Shown here in pieces: positions 9,554 through 20,903 of a stretch of 64,000 nucleotides of DNA. A model generated the notes under the pieces. The model was not told the DNA's origin and ran no database searches. It saw only the letters and a program-made list of their open reading frames with translations. The translations under genes and the position numbers were made by a program. This stretch comes from Tremella fuciformis (taxonomy: Eukaryota > Basidiomycota > Tremellomycetes > Tremellales > Tremellaceae). The DNA is taken from positions 250,501 through 314,500 of the forward strand of contig CP136495.1 of the NCBI GenBank assembly GCA_032768795.1. The letters are read 5' to 3'. The number at the start of each line of letters is the position of its first letter. The stretch's first letter is position 1.

Positions 9554-10042
9554 TCAGCCCACCGGAACAGGTCATTTGATAAGCTCCTCGCTAAAGCCAT
9601 GCATATTTCTCCGTCATACAGTACTGCTCGAAGTTTCCGAGCACACTCCACTAGGCGAGTCAATCTCAAATTGGAGGCCGCATTCGATTTCCTGCGTGAG
9701 CTGATTGACGAGAAGTCCTGGGACCGTCATCGGATGTAGCTTTGTATTTCATGTGACGAAGAAAATGGTAGCTGCAGGCCGTATTCCGTCGTCGAGGGGT
9801 GCAGCGGCCTTTACACTGGTAGAACAGGTGTGACTCCAGTGTGAAAGACGCATACCAACCATGTGATTTGCTACACGAGTTGCCCATCTATAAATCTGCG
9901 TATGACAGAGACTGGCACGAGGCTGATGGGTGGTTCACCTTGATCAGCTCAGACGTGGCGCACAACTCCTCTCAGATCACGACTGGTGATGTGCTCGAAC
10001 ACTCCGCCCCGCTGTGTCCACCTTTGTCATATCTGCGTATCC
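9554..10042. promoter_or_regulatory. Spacer and probable promoter of family A copy 6
   Basis: Non-coding. TATAAA at 9889-9894 lies about 150 bases before the ATG at 10043. The stretch from about 9986 resembles 6478 onward, upstream of the deleted fragment. Confidence 0.35.
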
Positions 10043-11057
10043 ATGCAAAGGAAACTGCACCATGGGAACACTCTGCCTGTGACGATCGCTGGCAACACCC
10101 TTCTCATAAGGCGAGTAGTCTCCTCGATGGTATGCCGGTTTCCCTCTCCCCCGCCCCATCCCGCCGGCAACACATTTCCCAAATTACACAACAATGAACG
10201 AAACTAATTAAGCATCCGCAGCCAGCAGCCAAGCGGCCCCCATCCCAGTTGTCCCAGACCCTCGCCTGCCGTACCCCACCCTGGAGTACATCCGCGGGTC
10301 CTTCACCTCTGGACGCTCGATTTACACGGTGCAGGTAGTGCCCAGCTTTCCCGCCAGGAGCAGCGATTCTCTCAGCGTTTACAGTGTCGCTCAGCTATAT
10401 CTGCCGAGCCTCAGTGCGGATACTGCTCCACACCAGGATGCGCTGTTCTGCCTGGACAACGTTGCATACTCGAACCACATGAGAGCTGGCCCCACATGGC
10501 CGGACGTCTCAAGTAGTATCGAGGCTGCTTGGGCCTCACTCTCCAACCAGACGAAGGGGTTCGCATGCGACACAACTCTTCCTGAATGTCACAATGCCAG
10601 GGCGTTTTGCGTATCACGTCTCACCGAAGCGGCCACGGCTACGATCGCCCAGACGTTCAATAGTTGGCTGTCCGGGATTCCCACCCTCCAGAACGTCCGA
10701 GCAGAGAATCTTCCCTTCTTGGGATCTCTCACACCTCAGGCGTTCCTTGACGTACGGCAGATGCCGAAAAACTGCATTCTCAACTTCAGTCTCGGAGCGC
10801 CTACCTCGACTGCTCAGGTGGATCAAATCCAAGCTGACATGGAGGGGCTGAGTCTGGCTCCAGAGGCAACCTCTGATGCCTCTCGCGACGTGTCTGAGGA
10901 TCAAATAGAGGACACGGCTGAAGAAGCAGAACCGTCCGCGGCTAATCAACCTGTCTGGGTCACTATCCGTTCACGGGAGGGGCCGAACCCGTTCACTGGG
11001 TCGAAAACGCCTCGGATGTATCGGGGAAGGCCAAAGGTGCCCAAGGCTCCTTGGTAG
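10043..11057 (+). CDS. Family A copy 6, hypothetical protein with a probable 5' intron
   Basis: The main exon starts at about 10222 after an ACTAATTAAGCATCCGCAG branch-site/acceptor and runs to TAG 11055-11057. There is no ATG in frame near its beginning, so an upstream exon is needed. The frame from ATG 10043 to about 10136 is the best candidate, because that stretch is conserved in the fragment at 6488; the donor is uncertain. The domain reads YPTLEYIRGSFTSGRSIYTV near its start, with a diverged LYLPSLSAD in place of FCPT. The tail contains SDASRDVSEDQIEDT and EGPNPFTGSKTP, and ends in basic RPKVPKAPW. Function unknown. Confidence 0.5.
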
Positions 11058-11352
11058 GCCGTCGCATATTGTACAATCCAGGTGGCCTGTTGTGCATCGC
11101 TATGCATGCTATTACCTCGCTTCTAGGGCATCTAGTGGCTGAGAAGAAACCTTCGGCTCGCCCCCGGCTTGATTGGTTTTGCCGCCGGCCGAACCCAGCA
11201 GACCAGTTGTACCGACTGGTCCTCACTGCGTTTTGGATCCATCGCTCAGCCATGTGCGATGGGCTCACGAAATGATTGCCCCAGTCAAGTCCTTGTGCTC
11301 AGATCTGCGAAGAACTGTTGGCCTGGTTTTTTTGGACCCATAGCTTGGCGAA

Positions 11353-12659
11353 ATGACAATCGGACCGAGTGCGAGCCTAGCGTCTGACAGCGTGAGAAAT
11401 GGCCACGTCAAGACGGCCATGAACGGCGAACCTCGCGACGACGCCGACCAAGTGGCCTTTCCTGCCTGGGAAGAGCTCCCTACTCTCAAAGAAGGCCCAC
11501 CGTACAATGCCTGGGGTCTGTACGGGGCGGACGATGAACTGGGTCGTCTCAACCTCATCACCCCTTCCGTTGTACGTCGGGGTCTCGCATCTGCCGAATA
11601 CGGCATTGTCATCAACCTCAAGTCAGTCTGGCCAGAGGGTCATCAGGGGACCGTCCATTGCTAGCTGCTGATATATAGCCTCCCTCTCAACCGACAGACC
11701 TCGTACGGCGCTCGTTGTGGTCTCACTCAGCACATGTGAGTCGCCGTTCAAGCGCGTGTAGTGGCTAATTAGTGCAGAGTCGCGCCAATACCGCCCAATG
11801 GGCAGGCATTGGACGACGAGCTCTCATTCAACACACAGTGCGGAACGCAATGGGACGGCTTTAGGCATTTCCCCTACAAGAATTGGCCCAGGCGAGGTGA
11901 TCTGACGTGAGTCACCTGGGGGGTCTCGGGAATCGACTGACGATGGCCAGCTTCTACAATGGTCAGTCTCTCCAGAGCGCGATGGACCCCGCCGAGTCGC
12001 GGAATGGTATACAGAGTGAGCACAGAGATGTCTATTCAATGTTCTTGGCGCCAACGGCTTACTTGCCGTACAGATTACGCCATCCACCCCATCACCTCGC
12101 GAGCGCACTTGCTTGACCTTCCCCGCTACCTGGCCAAGAATAATTTATCCCCGCTGGTCCAGCTTGACAATACCACGCGTATCACGACCGCCCTGCTGGA
12201 CGCATGTTGTGCGTACGAAGGGATCCACTTTCTTCCGGGCGATATCCTCGTGCTCAACATTGGCCACCTCGATGCTGTTCTAGCCCTTGGCGATGCCGAG
12301 AAGGAGAGGGAGGTCGTCCGATACTGCGGTGTGGAAAAGTCACTGGAGATGGCAAGGTGGCACTGGGAGAGAGGGATTGCAGCGGTCGTCACTGATGGGT
12401 GGGTTAGCATGATAGCTGCCAGGCAGGCGCTGACCGTCATAGCGTGTCATATGAGACGTCGAAAGAGCCCGACAACCCGATTTACCTACACGAGCTGTTC
12501 CTGGCTGGCTGGGGCATGCCAATAGGAGAATGGTTTGACTTGCGGCAGCTGTGCGCCGAGTGCGAGCGCCTCAACAAGTACAGCTTCCTCTTCACCAGCA
12601 TGCCGCTGAACGTGGTCGGAGGGATCGCCAGTCCGCCCAATGCCCAGGCCATTCTGTAA
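11353..12659 (+). CDS. Cyclase-family hydrolase (PF04199, kynurenine-formamidase-like)
   Basis: Six exons join in frame to 357 residues: 11353-11652, 11698-11735, 11778-11906, 11951-12015, 12074-12398 and 12443-12659. The exon 1 donor is the least certain. Fungal cyclase landmarks appear in order: FPAWEELPTL, WGLYGADDELGRLNLITP, SFNTQCGTQWDGFRHF (the metal-binding TxWDxxxH region), FYNGQSL, HLLDLPRYL, GIHFLPGDILVL, a conserved IYLHELFLAGWGMPIGEWFD and the closing PLNVVGGIASPPNAQAI. Bacterial relatives hydrolyse N-formylkynurenine or similar cyclic amides and esters; the fungal subgroup has no settled substrate. ATG 11419 is an alternative start. Convergent with the aldolase gene, 68 bases away. 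Confidence 0.85.
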
Positions 12660-12727
12660 TGAGATCCAGCTTCATTGAAAGCAATTGTGCGCTCTGAGTA
12701 ATATGCATACAGCCGCCTTTTATCCAG

Positions 12728-13824
12728 CTACTGCTTCAACAGCCCATCCACCATGGCACCGCACCTTTCCATCGCCTCAGCGTAGATCGGGAAATCTGCA
12801 GTAGAGACATAACGGATAAGCCCGTTCTTGTCTTCGTTGATCAGACGCGATAGCACTTGTGGGTGGCCCTGCATTCCGCCGATACCGATATAAACCTTGC
12901 GGCCATTGACCGACGCACGAGCCGCGGCGGCCGAGATGCGCGCGTAATACTCGAAGATCAATGGGTTTAACATGTCCCCCGCGATGCCGAGGCTGCAACA
13001 TCAGTCATGGTCCAACTGTGCTAGATAATCGCCGCACTCATCCGCAAGATCGTTAGTCCCCACATGTAACATGTCGACACCTTCCACGGCGAGAATCTCG
13101 CTGTTTATCAGTTGACAGAGCATATGCCGCTGAGGGGCGGCGTTTGACTTACTCGAGCACATCGACAGCCCGTGCGGTCTCAAGCATGCAGATGCACAAG
13201 GTCGCCTCATTGGCTACCTGCATGCTGGCGGCGATGGGGACGCTCCGCAGGCGAAATAGTGGCAGTCCACCAGAGATAGAGCGCCCCCCCTGTCCCTCGT
13301 AAGCTTCCATCAGAACGAAAAGGTGCCCGCCCTGCACTCACGATCGGGCTGAACTTTGCGTATCTGACAGCATGGCTTGCTTCCTGAGCCGAGTTGACAT
13401 GCGGGATCTGTTGCTTCAGCAGCATCTCTGGCTTGGGGGCCACGCACGATGATGCCCATGGCTCCGCCGTCCAGCGCTCTTGAAATGTAATCGGGTGTGT
13501 TTGCCGGCACACGGACCAACGGCGTGACCCTGCACACACAGATGAGCACGGAACACACAGAGTACGACATCAAAGGACCCACCCGACGCTCAAACACGAT
13601 GCAAAAATCGCTGCGGCTGTTTCGAGGCCAAGGACAGAGTGTTCCATGTCGACCATGACAGCATAGAACCCGGCATTCTTGGCAACTTGAGCAATTGCTG
13701 GATTGGACATCGCTCGAGCCATGACTGATCCGACCACCTTGCCCTCGCGCAACGCATCACGGAGGGGGTTGGGGCACACGGCCGCTCGGGCGAGGGCGAG
13801 GTCGGCTTCGCTGATGTGGACCAT
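12728..13824 (-). CDS. HpcH/HpaI-family class II aldolase
   Basis: Several exons on the minus strand, ending at a TAG at 12728-12730. Order of motifs: NPLRDALREGK, GFYAVMVDMEHSVLGLE, TPLVRVPANTPDYISRALDGG, GIIVRGP, CMLETARAVDVLE (metal-binding Glu region), EGVDMLHVGTNDLADECG (metal-binding Asp region), GRKVYIGIGGMQ and a final helix ending VDGLLKQ. This order is that of 4-hydroxy-2-oxo-acid aldolases, which split 2-keto-3-deoxy sugar acids or homoprotocatechuate-pathway intermediates to pyruvate plus an aldehyde using a divalent metal. ATG 13822-13824 is taken as the start; a TTTTTCAG acceptor-like site just upstream leaves room for a further 5' exon. Divergent from the transporter gene at 14388. 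Confidence 0.8.
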
Positions 13825-14387
13825 ATTGGAGGCGAGATTCCAGCTGAAAAACAGGGTCTGGGCAAGTAGTTGTTGGTATAAGTTTGGCTGTCATGTCGCT
13901 GGGTGGGACCTGGAGCTTCTCAGATCCTGCTGCTTCCTTGCTTCCTTGCTTCCTTGCTTCCTTGCAGAGACTGGATTTGCCGCTCGGAAAGACCCCAAAG
14001 CACGGGCCAATTGCCGGCGGCTTCATTCGACCGCCTAAACCGCTTCGGAGGCTGCTAATCCTCTTCTTCTCCAAAAAAGCCGTTCGACACGTCTGGCCCG
14101 ATTCTGAGCAGCACCGTGCCAAAGCCAAGACACTGAAGGGGCCACCAAGCGTTGCGTTCGAGCATGTGTGGAGCTCCTCGCGCTTTTGCGACGATTAGCA
14201 GCCGGCATATCTTTCCCCACAGCTGCCCCTCGCCCTCTGCGTCTTTCGCCAGACTTGGTCACTCCGCGTTCAACAGCCAGCCGAGGTCTTCGATTATATA
14301 GTTGGTCCTGTCTTGGGTCGAGGATGAACCACGATCCTCTTTCTTCTTGCCCAGAACTGACACGACAACGGGGTTGAGCCATTCAAG
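13825..14387. promoter_or_regulatory. Divergent promoter region between aldolase and transporter
   Basis: 563 bases lie between the start codons of two outward-facing genes whose products could act in one pathway. It contains an 8-bp microsatellite close to the aldolase end. No binding motif assigned. Confidence 0.45.
13933..13964. repeat. Four perfect CTTCCTTG units
   Basis: The 8-base unit CTTCCTTG is repeated four times without change, forming a pyrimidine-rich tract about 110 bases upstream of the aldolase start. Confidence 0.95.
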
Positions 14388-16498
14388 ATGCTCAAAATTG
14401 TCGAGGACCGTCCGACTCCGAAGGAGGTGTACAACTTTCGTATCTAGTCGACTGCCATGGTCATTTGTGAGTGTCAACAGCGCCTGGAGGATGTGAAGAG
14501 CCTCGAAGAGACCCAGGTGGCAGGCTGACCCTTTGACAGGCATGGTGGGCGTGTTTTACGGTTACGATGGTGCTTTTTGGGGCACCACCTTTGCTCGTAC
14601 TTCGTTCCAAAAGGCGTTTGGCATCGACAAGATGTCAGCCGCCCACGTCACTGATGCGAGCGCCAATCTGACCTCGGTATTCCAGGCCGGAGGGTGAGCT
14701 GCAAGCCCAGCGGTCGAAAGCGATGAATTGACGCGGTCTAGATTTTTCGGTGCTCTCTCGATGTGGCCCATCATGGAGCTTTACGGCCGACGGATGGTAC
14801 TCAAGATCGGCAGCGTACTCTATGTCATTGCCTGCATCATCATGGTATCCATCAACCACGGAATTGCTGGCATGTGTGAGCGGTCCTCTCCACTCACAAA
14901 GACTTCCACTGACAGACAGACTTCTGCCGTGTTGCCACAGGCTTTGGACTTGGTTGCTGCGCCGCCGCATCGACCACCTTCCTCGCCGAGATTGCCCCTG
15001 CCCCTATCCGAGGTCAGATAGTCGGTCTGTACGAGATCTTCTACCAATGCGGTACACTCGTGGGCTTCTGGGTAAGTCCACACCATTTCCCTTCAGCCTC
15101 AGCTTGACTCGTAGATCAACTACGGAATCTCACAGCACATCTCCCCTACGACAACCAAGTCATGGAAGATCCCTATCGCCATCCAGCTTATTCCAGGCGG
15201 CATCCTGGCCATCGCCATCTGGTTCATACACGAGTCTCCGGCCCAGCTTATCCGTCTTGGCCGGGACGAGGAGGCGCTCAAGGCGTTGTCGTACCTCCGC
15301 AAACTGCCCGAAGATCATCATTATATCTTGGAGGAGATCGCCTTTGTCAAGGCACGCATGATGGACGAGGCGACCCACGACGGCGGCTTTACTGGCCTGA
15401 AAGGCTATCTACACGGAGCTGGCAAGGAGCTCTGGATCCCTCACTTGCGCCATCGAGTGTAAGTCTCGCCGCATCTGCACCGGTGTCATACTAATATGCA
15501 GCATTCTGTGCTTCTGGATCTACTTCCTGCAGAACAACGGTGGAGCCACGGCTATCAGTCAGTCCTTTGACCTTTTGCGGAGAGAGTCCATTCTGACTGG
15601 CCAGACTACTACTCGTCTACCTTGTTCAAGGATCTCGGCATCACAAACGTCAACCTGTACACCGGCATCTACGGTCTCGTCAAGGGTAAGTCTTTTCCGT
15701 ACCCTCAAGATGCTGCGCTCATCAGTAGCCATCGGCTCTTTCGTTTTCTTCCTCTTCGTGGTAGACCGCACGGGTCGCCGCGGCCCATGGCTGCTCTCGA
15801 CCTTCCTCGCTGCTCTGTGCCTCATCTACCTGATGATCTACCTCAAAGTCGGCAACCCCGGCGTGAAGAACCCCACAGCCAAGGAGCTCGCCGAAGGCCG
15901 CGCAGGGATCGCCATGATCATGCTGTATTCGTTCTGTAAGCTCTCTCACTTCACTCATGCGGAAACGCAGAAGCCTGACTCCCAGTCTGGAGCTTCGGCG
16001 GCAACGGCCTCACTTGGGTCGTCACGTCCGAGCTCTTCCCCAGTCGACTGCGATCCATCACCGGAACCATGAACGCATGCTTCGGCTACCTCACCTCGCT
16101 CATCGCCCAAATCTCCTTCCCGCACATCATCGCCGACGGCGGCGCCTTTGCCAGTTTCCTCTACTGCTTCATCGTCATGGTGCTTACTCTGTAAGCCACT
16201 CATGTCTACTCACCCGAAGTGGCTGACAGCCAGTATCATGGTCTTTGTGTGGATTCCCGAGACGAAAGGTATCCCCATCGAGTGCATGGAGACCCTCTTC
16301 TCGGGGCCCGCCCGCCATGCGGCCTGGAGGCAGAACAAGCTTTACCCGCCCAACGGTATTCCTCCCCCGCCGCAGTCTCTCGTTTCAGAGGGCCGCATGC
16401 AAAAGGCGCTTGCTGGCGTCGAGCGCGAGGCTGCCGAGTTCGAGGACAAGGCGGAACTTGAGCACCGCCATTCCGGGGGTACTGCCAGCGCTGCTTGA
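14388..16498 (+). CDS. MFS sugar/quinate-type transporter with an in-frame TAG in exon 1
   Basis: Ten exons join in frame: 14388-14466, 14540-14693, 14742-14875, 14920-15071, 15115-15458, 15502-15557, 15605-15685, 15726-15938, 15986-16190 and 16234-16498. The product is a sugar-porter (PF00083) protein: VEDRPTPKEVYNFR, GVFYGYDGAFWGT, GRRMVLKIGSVLYV, FLAEIAPAPIRGQ, WFIHESPAQLIRLGR, FVVDRTGRRGPWLLS, WVVTSELFPSRLRS and VWIPETKG, with about 12 membrane segments and a charged C-terminal tail. Relatives import hexoses, quinate or galacturonate across the plasma membrane. The codon after NFRI is TAG (14445-14447), where relatives have an aromatic residue. ATG 14457 could restart 23 codons later, keeping all membrane segments. 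So this is a shortened gene, a new pseudogene or a base-call error. Confidence 0.8.
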
Positions 16499-16714
16499 TC
16501 GTCGCCAGCGACCTCGTCGCGGATGGGGAGAGGGGAGATAACGAGAGTCGATCGTGGATCGGGTTACGCATGTACGATTATGTGGATGAATAGGGCGTGT
16601 CTCGTCTGGCCGCTTGCTGGTGATAGTGCTTGCAGGGAGTGACTCGCTCCAAGTGATACATACAGTGTACAATGTCGATGTGTTCAATTTGTTACAGGCG
16701 TAGGCCGCTATTTG

Positions 16715-19379
16715 TCATCGATAGCCTATATCCTCTGTCATCACAATGCTGCCCCCGACAGCATTTCCGTCGACCCCCATCTGACCTCCAAAGCCATCGT
16801 CGTGCCGCGCACCGCCGTTCAGCGAAGTGACATCTCGGGGCGAGATGCTCGTGCCGAAAAAGTCGAATGCCTGTGATTGATTCAGATCGAATGGCCAGTC
16901 GTTGAACATGTCGGCCGGCAACAGACCGCCGTTCATGGGAGCAAAGTCGAAGTCTCCGACTTGCAGTACTGGATTTGGGGCCAGAGCAAGACTGCCATTC
17001 GTCATGCCGTTGGTACCGCCAACGTGCATCTCACTGCCCAGCTCGATCGCGCCAGTCATGGGTAATTGGTGACCGTTCAGAGGAAGCAGCGGATCAAGCG
17101 TTGTCGTGTTGCTGTATTGCCCCGTTATACCATCGAGAAGCGAGTCGATTGCGCTGTTACTGACGTTAGGTGATGACTGCATCTACTAGGTCAGGCTTTA
17201 CAAAGCGACAATGATCTGTGACACTCACAGCTGGCCTAGAATCCACAGCATCCGAAACACCTTGACCCAGCTGGACCCCAGCCGATGTGTTGACATGAAA
17301 CTCCTGCGCCGGCTGACCATTTTGTGGCATGAATGATTCGATTCTCGCAACCTGAGATTTAATCTTGGTTGAGAGGGCTGGTGAGGTCGCGCGAGGTTCT
17401 TCCATCTTGGATTCGAAGTCGGCCAGCACCAGCAGGATATTGCGGACTTGAAGGTTCGTCCAAGCCGAGAGGGGCTTGTGCGCAGCCGTAGCCAGCAAAT
17501 ATCCAATGCCTGCGAGATGCCACAGCTTGACATGAGCAAATCCATTTTCGGATAGACAAGAACAGCACGACCCACCACGGTGGTGCTCGACGAGTGGAAG
17601 TAAGACATGGGTATATCGGCGATAGCGTCGAGGAGATCGCCCACGATCGCACAACGCATGTGAACGCTCGAGTTGTCTTCCCCCGTTATGTACATCCGAA
17701 GGGTCTTAGAGGTGATCAAGACATTGATTGCTGGGTCGTTTAGTCGAGTACGTCTTGATATGCACTGCTCACCTATAAAACCATAGCGATCCGATGCAGC
17801 CTCGCCCGACATGGGTTTGACCTGTTTGAACTCAATCGGCAGGTCATCATGCAGCCGCATCAGTAGCTGCAGGATATCTGGCGACGGTATCCTAGGTGTC
17901 TGGTTGAGCAGGGACGTGACCAATGCGCCAGGTTCTTCAAGACCTGACATCGGTCTCGCTCGGGAGCGCTCTGACATGTGTTCCAGCAGACGGTATAGGT
18001 CTGTGCAGTAGTTCCATCCGCGAAGGAAGGACACCTGGTCAGGTCGATATCGGATCTCAGTCGGTGTGATATCGGCATCATCGTACACCTCGGCAGGATA
18101 CAGGACGGTCGAGCGCGATTCCCTATGCCGAGACACGAGTCCAAAGATGTTGGAGAGGTAATGATCATACTGATATACACACCAATACTGACATAGGTCA
18201 ACGCTTCCAGTCGTAGGGTTTGAAATCGGAACTGACGAGTCGTCTCCGCTCCTGTCTCTGGATCTCGTCCAACTTTGGCCAGTTGGCCTCGGAGTGGAAG
18301 CCGATATTGGTGGACAGAGCAATGTAGTCACCGAGATGCAACAACGCTCTTTCCAGATAGCCGCTGTGCATCGCTGTGGCCGAGAGCAACGCTTTGGCTT
18401 TCATCCACGAGATAGCGTCGCCAGCGCCCGACATTTCGTCTGGCATCACTCGGAGCGACTCGTGGTAGCATGATCGCCCTACCGCCACCGGATCGAATCT
18501 GGGAGGATCCGATACGGGAGGAGGCCGAGCTCCATCACGTAGTCGACCGGCTGCCAGGGAACACATGGCCATCGTCACCGCATACTGACCGCGGTCTGTC
18601 CTGTACTTGCCGGCACGTATCATACTGCTAAAGGTGGGCCAGTGGCAAAGAGGCATTCTGCTGTCACCAAGATGAAGCTGATGTCTCGACCGGCGTGAGA
18701 AAGATGCTCACAAGGCGTATGCAAAGTGATAGTAAGCTTCGGTAAGGTATTCTACTATGGCGTGGTCGAGCATTGACGTGGAAGAAGGCGATTCGGCCGC
18801 AGTGAGCACTGGAGGCTGCAGTGCAGCACTTGCCAGGGGTGACACTGATCGTCCTTGAACATGGCGACTGTACGATATCTGAGAGGTTTGCGGCTGTCTA
18901 GAAGGAGGCGACGTCGAAGGAGGATCATGGAGATTGGACGAGCCGGATAGCGATGTTGCGTTATTTGCGCTGGAAACCGGTATGCTCCTTCGAGAACGCC
19001 CTTGAGGCGGCTACATGAGTCAGCATAGGACGGCTTGGGACATCGACTGGCTTACCCCGCGCCGCTTCGCCGGCCGATCATAAGTACATAGTGCGCCGTC
19101 TTCAACACATCTCATACACGAAGAGCTTGGAGCAGAGCCGGGCGTACACTATGCGATCAGCGTATAGCTCGCTCATGCTGCCCCGCAATGGTTCCCGATC
19201 TCTTCCAGATCACCTGACTCACCTTGCTGGAGAACCGGTGACACCTGTCGCAAGCCCGCTACATATTTAGCACGAAACAAGTGCGAGTGAAGAATGGCAG
19301 CACTCACACCGACTCTTCTGCTTTTCCGCTGTACCAGATGTGAGCTAGATGAGCCTGCAGTGGGGCCCGCCGCGGTCAT
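16715..19379 (-). CDS. Zn(II)2Cys6 transcription factor with fungal-specific regulatory domain
   Basis: Minus-strand, multi-exon. Exon 1 from ATG 19379 gives a Ser-rich lead and QRKSRRVG. A short exon gives ACDRCHRFSSK and the next begins CTPGSAPSSSCMRC and continues VEDGALCTYDRPAKRRG. Spliced, this is C-x2-C-x6-C-x9-C-x2-C-x6-C, a full zinc binuclear cluster interrupted by an intron just before the third Cys. A low-complexity linker follows, then the middle homology region (LCHWPTFSSMIRAG, HLGDYIALSTNIGFHSEANWPKLD, ERRRL) with several introns, and a Gly/Asn-rich acidic C terminus to TGA 16715-16717. It probably regulates neighbouring metabolic genes; this is inferred from position only. Confidence 0.85.
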
Positions 19380-19593
19380 GTTGCCTCAGCTGTTACGCAT
19401 ACTGCTGTCTATGCTGAAGAGCTAATGCAAACTCGCTTTCAGAACATTCAAGCGACATTGCCGGATACTAACGTGACCGGGCTTCATTAGAATTCAATGA
19501 ACTGGTTCATTACAATCGAGTGGGAGAGATTAGTAGCATGCGGAGCTCTATAATCGCGATCTATGGTCTATCCGTGCACAGGTGTCTATCCTC

Positions 19594-20668
19594 TCAGCCC
19601 CTCCCTACAAGAGGCATATTGGTCGCCATCAGCGTCTGATTGAGCACGTTCACCTCCAATGGCAAGCTGGCCATGTACACCACCGCCGCTGCCGAGTAGC
19701 TCACATCCATCACCCTGCGCATGGTAAGCAACGATGCCAGACACGGGGTGAACTCACGGCTCCGGTCTAGTGCTGCCGTCTGCTTGCAGGATACCAACAG
19801 GCTTGTATGCTGACATGTCGGACTGCGCGTTTCCTGCCCATGAGAATGCAGGTCTCTGACCAGTCTCCGAGATCAGCTGGAGCACACACCAATGTCCAGC
19901 TGAGAGCAAGCTATCCGGTCTTCCCTATAGTCGAGCGCGATGCTCTTTGCCAATCCCGTGATGGCGTGTTTCGACATAGTATACGGAAGCGAGACTGGCC
20001 GAGGCACGAACGCAGAGACGGACCCGTTGTTGATTATCCTATCGATGAGCCACAATTTCACCCCGCATGACAAGCGTGGGTGGCGCCTTGAATACGGGCA
20101 ACCTACCGTCCACCTTTGGGGTTCTGGCTCTTCATTATCTTGATGGCCGCCTGTGCACACAACACCGGACCGAGTATGTTGATATCGAAGACGGAGCGGA
20201 TGTCATCTATTCCCAATTCTTCTATGGGCCGTTTTGGGGCGTGTACTCCGGCGTTCTGGGCAACATCAGCGCAGTCTTAGATCTCGCTACCAGGTTGCAG
20301 CCAGCTCTGGGACGACCACCCACATTGAACAGCAGATCGACTCTTCCTGACCAGTCAGCATGTACCTTTCCGAGGACTGAGCCCGCTGTTGACGTACCGT
20401 ATCTCTCCTTGACCTCGGTAAAGACTCGTCTGACATCCTCCTCCTTGCTCACATCCCCAACAACGACCATCGCCCGTCCATCCAGGGCGCCTCCCTCCCC
20501 CATCAAGCTAACGGTCTCCTCGAGCGCTTCTCGTCTCCTGGCATTCACGACTACAGTCCACCCTGCCGCGTAAAGTGCTATAGCCGTCGCGCGCCCGATG
20601 CCAGACGAGGCGCCGGTGACGACGGCGACCTTGGCTCCCGTTGAGGCACCGCTCTGAGTCTTGGACAT
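19594..20668 (-). CDS. Classical short-chain dehydrogenase/reductase
   Basis: Minus-strand, about five exons. ATG at 20666-20668. Motifs in order: [16 protein letters not shown] (NAD(P)-binding), [12 protein letters not shown], then a short intron inside ERYG/RVDLLF, another intron that rebuilds the N-N-A-G motif (LLFN joined to NAGVHAP), [28 protein letters not shown] and the catalytic [17 protein letters not shown] (Tyr-x3-Lys). It ends with [13 protein letters not shown]. About 250 residues, normal for the family. Substrate unknown; SDRs of this kind oxidise sugar acids, polyols or hydroxy ketones. First of three minus-strand genes in a row (SDR, esterase, methyltransferase). Confidence 0.85.
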
Positions 20669-20903
20669 GCGGGAGGATACATGCGTTCAAGGAGTGGATG
20701 TGCTGATATGTACATGCTTGACGGCAGCCGGCTAAACTCTGAATCGACGTTGACCGGCCCGAGTCCGGCCCGGTTGGGCTTTGGTTGGTGTAGGGTGTCC
20801 CAGCTTCGAAGACGGCGTCTATCAGAGGGCCCACCCGACATTGGATCAGTAGGGGTTGCTCGCATGCCCATTGCGCCAAAGGAACATGATCAAATCCTGT
20901 GTA

